Source: Paludibacter jiangxiensis
Lineage (GTDB): Bacteria > Bacteroidota > Bacteroidia > Bacteroidales > Paludibacteraceae
DNA length: 37,963 nucleotides
NCBI GenBank assembly: GCA_945870155.1
Contig: CAMBSB010000034.1
Span: 1 to 37,963 of the forward strand
Direction of reading: 5' to 3'
In this document: positions 34,814-37,963 of the stretch, one piece after another
Layout of the letters: each line of letters opens with the position of its first letter
How positions within the stretch are numbered: the stretch's first letter is position 1
Translations under genes and position numbers: made by a program
Notes under the pieces: generated by a model
Seen by the model: the letters and a program-made list of their open reading frames with translations, nothing else
Database searches by the model: none
Told to the model about the DNA's origin: nothing

Positions 34814-34825
34814 ATATTCAATTGT

Positions 34826-35200
34826 ATGAAAGAAATTTTATTAGTTGGTTTTGGTGGTTTTATAGGAAGTGTTGCCCGCTATTTGGTTTCAAAACTAAAT
34901 ATTACCTGGCAATTTCTATCTATACCCATGGGAACACTGACTGTAAATATATTAGGCAGTTTAATTATTGGTTTTTTGGTGGGTATTTCGGTAAAGTCGG
35001 AATTGATTAGCAATGATTTACGATTGTTTTTGATGGTTGGTTTTTGTGGAGGATTTACAACTTTTTCATCATTTACCAATGAAAACTTTATGTTAATGCA
35101 AAACGGACAATTTTTGACTGTTTTTCTTTATACGACCTTGAGTATAGTGCTGGGATTTTTAGCTGTTTATTTTGGATATGTTCTATCTAATCTATTATAA
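34826..35200 (+). CDS. crcB: Fluoride ion channel CrcB/Fluc
   Basis: Small dimeric inner-membrane channel that lets fluoride out of the cell. I start it at the ATG at 34826 (124 residues, the family norm), not at the open ATG at 34742, which runs through a tandem repeat. Four membrane helices are seen. The family motifs are present: GFGGFIGSVARY at the N-terminus, GTLTVNILGS (the pore Asn), and GFCGGFTTFSSFTNE with the central Phe and Thr residues. Only one copy is present here, consistent with a homodimer. A DUF190 gene follows 23 bases later, a frequent partner of crcB. Confidence 0.95.
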   Translation: MKEILLVGFGGFIGSVARYLVSKLNITWQFLSIPMGTLTVNILGSLIIGFLVGISVKSELISNDLRLFLMVGFCGGFTTFSSFTNENFMLMQNGQFLTVFLYTTLSIVLGFLAVYFGYVLSNLL

Positions 35201-35223
35201 AACTATTATTTTAGTCTAAAACT

Positions 35224-35565
35224 ATGGAAAACAGCATATTAAAAATTTATATAAGTAATACCGATCGCTTTGGAAGTGAATTGCTCTACGAGCATATTGT
35301 TAAAAAAGCCAAAGAATTTGGAATCGCAGGTGCAACGGTTTATCGGGGAATAATGGGTTACGGCAAAAGTAGTCAACTTATCAGCTCATCCAGATTTTGG
35401 GAATTAACAGAAAAATTGCCAGTTATAATAGAATTGATTGATGAAACTAATCTTATTAACTTGTTCTGCGAAAAGATTAAAATTGACATAATTGATTCAC
35501 CAAAAGGCTGTTTGATAAGTATTCAACCCATTGAAATACTGTTACATAAATCAGGAAAAAATTAA
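35224..35565 (+). CDS. DUF190 family PII-like protein
   Basis: Cytosolic protein of 113 residues with the DUF190 fold, related to PII and CutA. Typical segments are LLYEHIVKKAKEFGIAGATV, YRGIMGYGKSS, and LPVIIELIDETNLINLFCEK. Members near crcB are thought to regulate or assist the channel, but the mechanism is not settled. It lies 23 bases after crcB, and the next gene begins 24 bases later, so all three may share a transcript. Confidence 0.85.
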   Translation: MENSILKIYISNTDRFGSELLYEHIVKKAKEFGIAGATVYRGIMGYGKSSQLISSSRFWELTEKLPVIIELIDETNLINLFCEKIKIDIIDSPKGCLISIQPIEILLHKSGKN

Positions 35566-35589
35566 TTTGATTTTTTTGAAAACAAAAAA

Positions 35590-36102
35590 ATGATTGAAAT
35601 ACTAAAATATACCATACCGGCCTTGTTGGTTCTTGTAACAGCTTATGTTTTACTCGACATAATGTTCAAGAACGAAGAAAAACGAAGAGCATTTGAGATA
35701 AATAAAAAAAACAGTTCCATTGTAACTCCTATTCGCTTACGTGCTTATGAAAGATTAATTTTGGTTTTAGAACGCACTTCTCCTAACATAATGGTAGTGA
35801 GCAATATAAAACCAGGCATGACTTGTTTTGAATTACAATCAATTTTAATAAATTATATACGTCAGGAATTTGGTCATAATGTAGCGCAACAAATTTATGT
35901 GTCGGACGAATTGTGGACTAGCTTTAGAAGCACGCAAGAAAGTTTGATTCAACTGATTAACAACTGTGCTTCAAAGTTTCAAGCTGAAAGTGAAGCAACT
36001 AAATTGGCCGAATTAATTATCAACGTTTTTGCTTCGAGCGATGAAACACCTACTGAAATATCGATTAATCTTCTAAAAAAAGAAACTCGAATTTTAATGT
36101 AA
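35590..36102 (+). CDS. Unknown single-pass membrane protein
   Basis: I do not recognise the family with certainty. The 170 residues have one N-terminal membrane helix (about 6-26, YTIPALLVLVTAYVLLDIMF). A Lys/Glu-rich linker and a cytosolic helical domain follow, including RLRAYERLILVLERTSPN, IKPGMTCFELQSILINYIRQ and FGHNVAQQIYVSDELW. The pattern looks like a conserved Bacteroidota protein. It lies 24 bases after the DUF190 gene and 24 bases before a lipoprotein gene. Confidence 0.6.
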   Translation: MIEILKYTIPALLVLVTAYVLLDIMFKNEEKRRAFEINKKNSSIVTPIRLRAYERLILVLERTSPNIMVVSNIKPGMTCFELQSILINYIRQEFGHNVAQQIYVSDELWTSFRSTQESLIQLINNCASKFQAESEATKLAELIINVFASSDETPTEISINLLKKETRILM

Positions 36103-36126
36103 ATTTACATTTTCAAAAAAATAAAC

Positions 36127-36597
36127 ATGAAGATATTTAAGCTAATTACATTTTTAACTTTAGTCGCATTTGGTTTTATAGCATGTACTACTACCGAAAA
36201 CTGTACTGAGGAAAAAAGTGTTAATATGCAAATTGGTTTTTATACAAACAATCCTACTAGTACAAATGCTTTAAATATCGATAGTATTTGGGTAAGAGGT
36301 TTGGGAGTTGATTCATTTTTATATAAAAAAAAGACTGCGATAAAATCAATTTTAGTTCCGTTAAAAGACTTGGATATTCATACCGATTACATTGTTCGTT
36401 TTAATAATATAACAGACACAATTTCAGTGTTTTACCAAAGCAACAATCAATATTATTTATCATTAGAATGTGGTTGTGTTGTTTCTCACACCATAGATGA
36501 AGTGATTTTTACAAAAAATTTCATCAAATCTGTAATTATCACAAACAGGAATATTAATACATTAAGCACCGAAAATGTACAAATTTTTAATAATTAG
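36127..36597 (+). CDS. Lipoprotein of the DUF6452 type
   Basis: Predicted envelope lipoprotein of 156 residues. A signal of about 19 residues (KLITFLTLVAFGFIAC) has its lipobox Cys near residue 20. The mature part is a small beta-rich domain with three more Cys (NCTEE and ECGCVVSHTIDEV), a layout like the DUF6452 family. Its last 23 bases overlap the next gene, an arrangement that points to co-translation with the DUF6048-like partner. The family name is from memory of the pair and not certain. Confidence 0.6.
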   Translation: MKIFKLITFLTLVAFGFIACTTTENCTEEKSVNMQIGFYTNNPTSTNALNIDSIWVRGLGVDSFLYKKKTAIKSILVPLKDLDIHTDYIVRFNNITDTISVFYQSNNQYYLSLECGCVVSHTIDEVIFTKNFIKSVIITNRNINTLSTENVQIFNN

Positions 36598-37288
36598 CAT
36601 TTTGTCTTTGTTTAGTGTATTTAGCACTCAAGCGCAGTCAAAACAAACAAATAAACCCGAAACAGCTTTAAAAAAAAGCAAGCCTGATTCAGTAAAAGTA
36701 TCTACTCCCATTTTTAAAAATTTAAGATTGGATATTGATGTTGCGCCAGTTTTAAAAAACATTTTTGCTGCTGACGATACCTACTCTTTTGAAACCGGAC
36801 TACAAGCCAATTTATTAAATAAATATTATCCAATTATTGAACTTGGATATGGCGGAGCTAATCATACCTCAAGCACTGATATAGGTTTTATAACCAATGG
36901 TTTATTTGGACGAATTGGCCTTGATTTTAATTTATTAAAACAAAAAGAAGGTAAAAAATTGTCATCAAATTTAATTTTAGCAGGCTTGCGACTTGGTTAC
37001 AGTAAATTTAATTATGATTTAACTAATATAGTGATAAATAATGATTATTGGAATGAGAAAACTCAGTATGATATATTAAATGAATCGACTAGTAAACTTT
37101 GGTTCGAGATAGTTTTCGGGGTTAAAGTTGAGATATCTAAAAATATTTATATGGGTTGGACTATTCGAAATAAAAGGACAATAAAAGAAGCAGCACTTGG
37201 AACACTAAATCCTTGGTTTGCACCTGGATATGGCATTAATTCTTTATCCAATATTGGAATAAATTATATGATTGGTTATAAGTTTTAG
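36575..37288 (+). CDS. DUF6048-type outer-membrane beta-barrel protein
   Basis: Predicted outer-membrane or surface protein of 237 residues. A signal peptide ends at STQAQS near residue 21. The mature chain shows alternating strands with Tyr/Gly (PIIELGYGGANH, FGRIGLDFNL, LILAGLRLGYSKFNYDL), and ends in NIGINYMIGYKF, with the terminal Phe typical of barrels. The preceding lipoprotein gene overlaps it by 23 bases, in line with a conserved DUF6452-DUF6048 pair. Function unknown. Confidence 0.65.
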   Translation: MYKFLIISILSLFSVFSTQAQSKQTNKPETALKKSKPDSVKVSTPIFKNLRLDIDVAPVLKNIFAADDTYSFETGLQANLLNKYYPIIELGYGGANHTSSTDIGFITNGLFGRIGLDFNLLKQKEGKKLSSNLILAGLRLGYSKFNYDLTNIVINNDYWNEKTQYDILNESTSKLWFEIVFGVKVEISKNIYMGWTIRNKRTIKEAALGTLNPWFAPGYGINSLSNIGINYMIGYKF

Positions 37289-37296
37289 GATGGGTG

Positions 37297-37600
37297 ATTC
37301 GTTAATTCGTTAATTCGTTAATTGGTTAACTGGTTGATTGGTTAAATAGCTAATTAGATATTAGTTATTTTGTTGATTATAAAGATATTGGATATTAGAA
37401 TACACTTATTTAATTACTTGAAAAGTAAATCAATAAACAACTCAGAATACTATATAGTAAACATATAAACTGATGAACAAATTAACTGATGAACTAATTA
37501 ACTATTTAACAAATCAACTGATGAACTAATTAACTGATGAACAAATCAACTGATAAACAAATCAACTGATGAACTAATTAACAAATAAACAAACAACAAC
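37297..37600. repeat. Two opposed octamer arrays before transketolase
   Basis: The first array (about 37297-37350) consists of GTTAATTC, GTTAATTG, GTTAACTG and GTTGATTG units with an 8-base period. The second (about 37468-37600) consists of AACTGATG, AACAAATC and AACTAATT units, also with an 8-base period. It is the same GTTNATNN type in reverse complement. The ~117 bases between them are AT-rich with no gene. Together they fill the 331-base gap before transketolase. Confidence 0.85.
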
Positions 37601-37619
37601 CAAATAACAACAATTTTTT

Positions 37620-37963
37620 ATGAATTCAATTGAGGTTTTAAACAAAGCAGCGGATAATATCCGTATTCTTGCGGCTTCGGCTGTAGAAAAAGCAAAATCT
37701 GGTCACCCCGGTGGTGCAATGGGTGGTGCTGATTTTATTAATGTGCTGTATTCTGAGTTTTTGGAATACGATCCAAAAAATCCAAAATGGGAAGGACGCG
37801 ACCGCATGTTCCTTGACCCAGGACACATGTCGCCCATGCTTTACTCGGTATTAGCTTGTACAGGTAAATACACTATGGATGAGTTGGCACAGTTCCGTCA
37901 GTGGGATAGTCCAACTCCTGGTCACCCTGAAGTAGATATTATGCGTGGTGTTGAAAACACTTC
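37620..37963 (+). CDS. tkt: Transketolase, N-terminal part (cut by window end)
   Basis: Thiamine diphosphate enzyme of the non-oxidative pentose phosphate pathway. The 114 visible residues show the expected start: DNIRILAASAVEKAKSGHPG (catalytic His of the SGHPGG motif), GADFINVLYSEFLEYDPKNP, and RDRMFLDPGHMSPMLYSVLA. The rest of the enzyme (about 550 residues) lies beyond the window, so intactness cannot be judged. The ATG follows a T run that ends the octamer-repeat leader. Confidence 0.95.
   Translation, partial: MNSIEVLNKAADNIRILAASAVEKAKSGHPGGAMGGADFINVLYSEFLEYDPKNPKWEGRDRMFLDPGHMSPMLYSVLACTGKYTMDELAQFRQWDSPTPGHPEVDIMRGVENT

Larger units (their letters stand above)
34521..34825. other. 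Leader region of crcB, without a recognisable fluoride riboswitch
   Basis: 305 bases. The outer parts hold two inverted arrays of 7-base repeats (34528-34546 and 34762-34813); the middle is AT-rich with no gene. I looked for the conserved pieces of the fluoride (crcB) riboswitch before the start and did not find them. Confidence 0.6.

Noticed and set aside
34742-34825. Longer CrcB start (28 extra residues)
   Set aside because: The extra residues come from the TTTGCTC/TTTGTTC repeat; the later ATG gives the standard 124-residue channel.
34521-34825. Fluoride riboswitch before crcB
   Set aside because: I looked for the conserved pieces of the crcB motif and did not find them; the region is AT-rich with 7-base repeats.
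37468-37600. CRISPR-like array
   Set aside because: The repeat is a degenerate 8-base tandem without spacers.

Overview
The window is AT-rich and looks like chromosome of a Bacteroidota member, most likely of the order Bacteroidales. The signs are Bacteroides-type promoters (TTTG, a 19-base spacer, TAnnTTTG, clearest before rho), a Rho protein with a long disordered insertion, LL-diaminopimelate aminotransferase, and protein families largely confined to this phylum (DUF4199, and a DUF6452/DUF6048-type pair). I found no tRNA, rRNA or CRISPR array.

Layout. 1-1846 is the end of a probable mobile element: a tyrosine integrase cut by the left edge and an excisionase-like protein, abutting the 3' end of mnmE. 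1847-6514 (minus) holds mnmE, uridine phosphorylase, folC and a nitroreductase. 6766-15184 (plus) holds tilS, a DUF1905/YdeI-like protein, rho, a Big2 lipoprotein and a large FtsX-type permease. 15328-20926 (minus) is a seven-gene stressosome operon. 21205-28275 (minus) holds a Wzz-like protein, a rhomboid protease, a PurF-family amidotransferase, glmS and dapL. 28626-37963 (plus) holds ftsK, a LolA-like protein, trxB, DUF4199, a GT2 glycosyltransferase, crcB, a DUF190 protein, three envelope or unknown proteins, and the start of a transketolase.

The most interesting block is the stressosome operon. In order of transcription it encodes two paralogous SpoIIAA-like proteins, an RsbR-type HAMP/coiled-coil/STAS scaffold, RsbS, the switch kinase RsbT, a fusion of an RsbT/RsbW-like ATPase to an RsbX/SpoIIE-like PP2C phosphatase, and a hybrid histidine kinase whose N-terminus is another RsbT-like ATPase domain. 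No SigB, RsbV, RsbW or RsbU gene is present. The architecture suggests that stressosome signalling is passed to a phosphorelay instead of a sigma factor. The first receiver domain of the kinase has lost its phospho-acceptor Asp; the second is intact.

A second theme is non-coding. Short 7- or 8-base tandem repeats, different in sequence at each place, lie just before the start codons of at least five genes (folC, the FtsX permease, the GT2 enzyme, crcB and transketolase). At crcB and transketolase they occur as inverted pairs. At folC and crcB they also create false N-terminal extensions in open reading frames.
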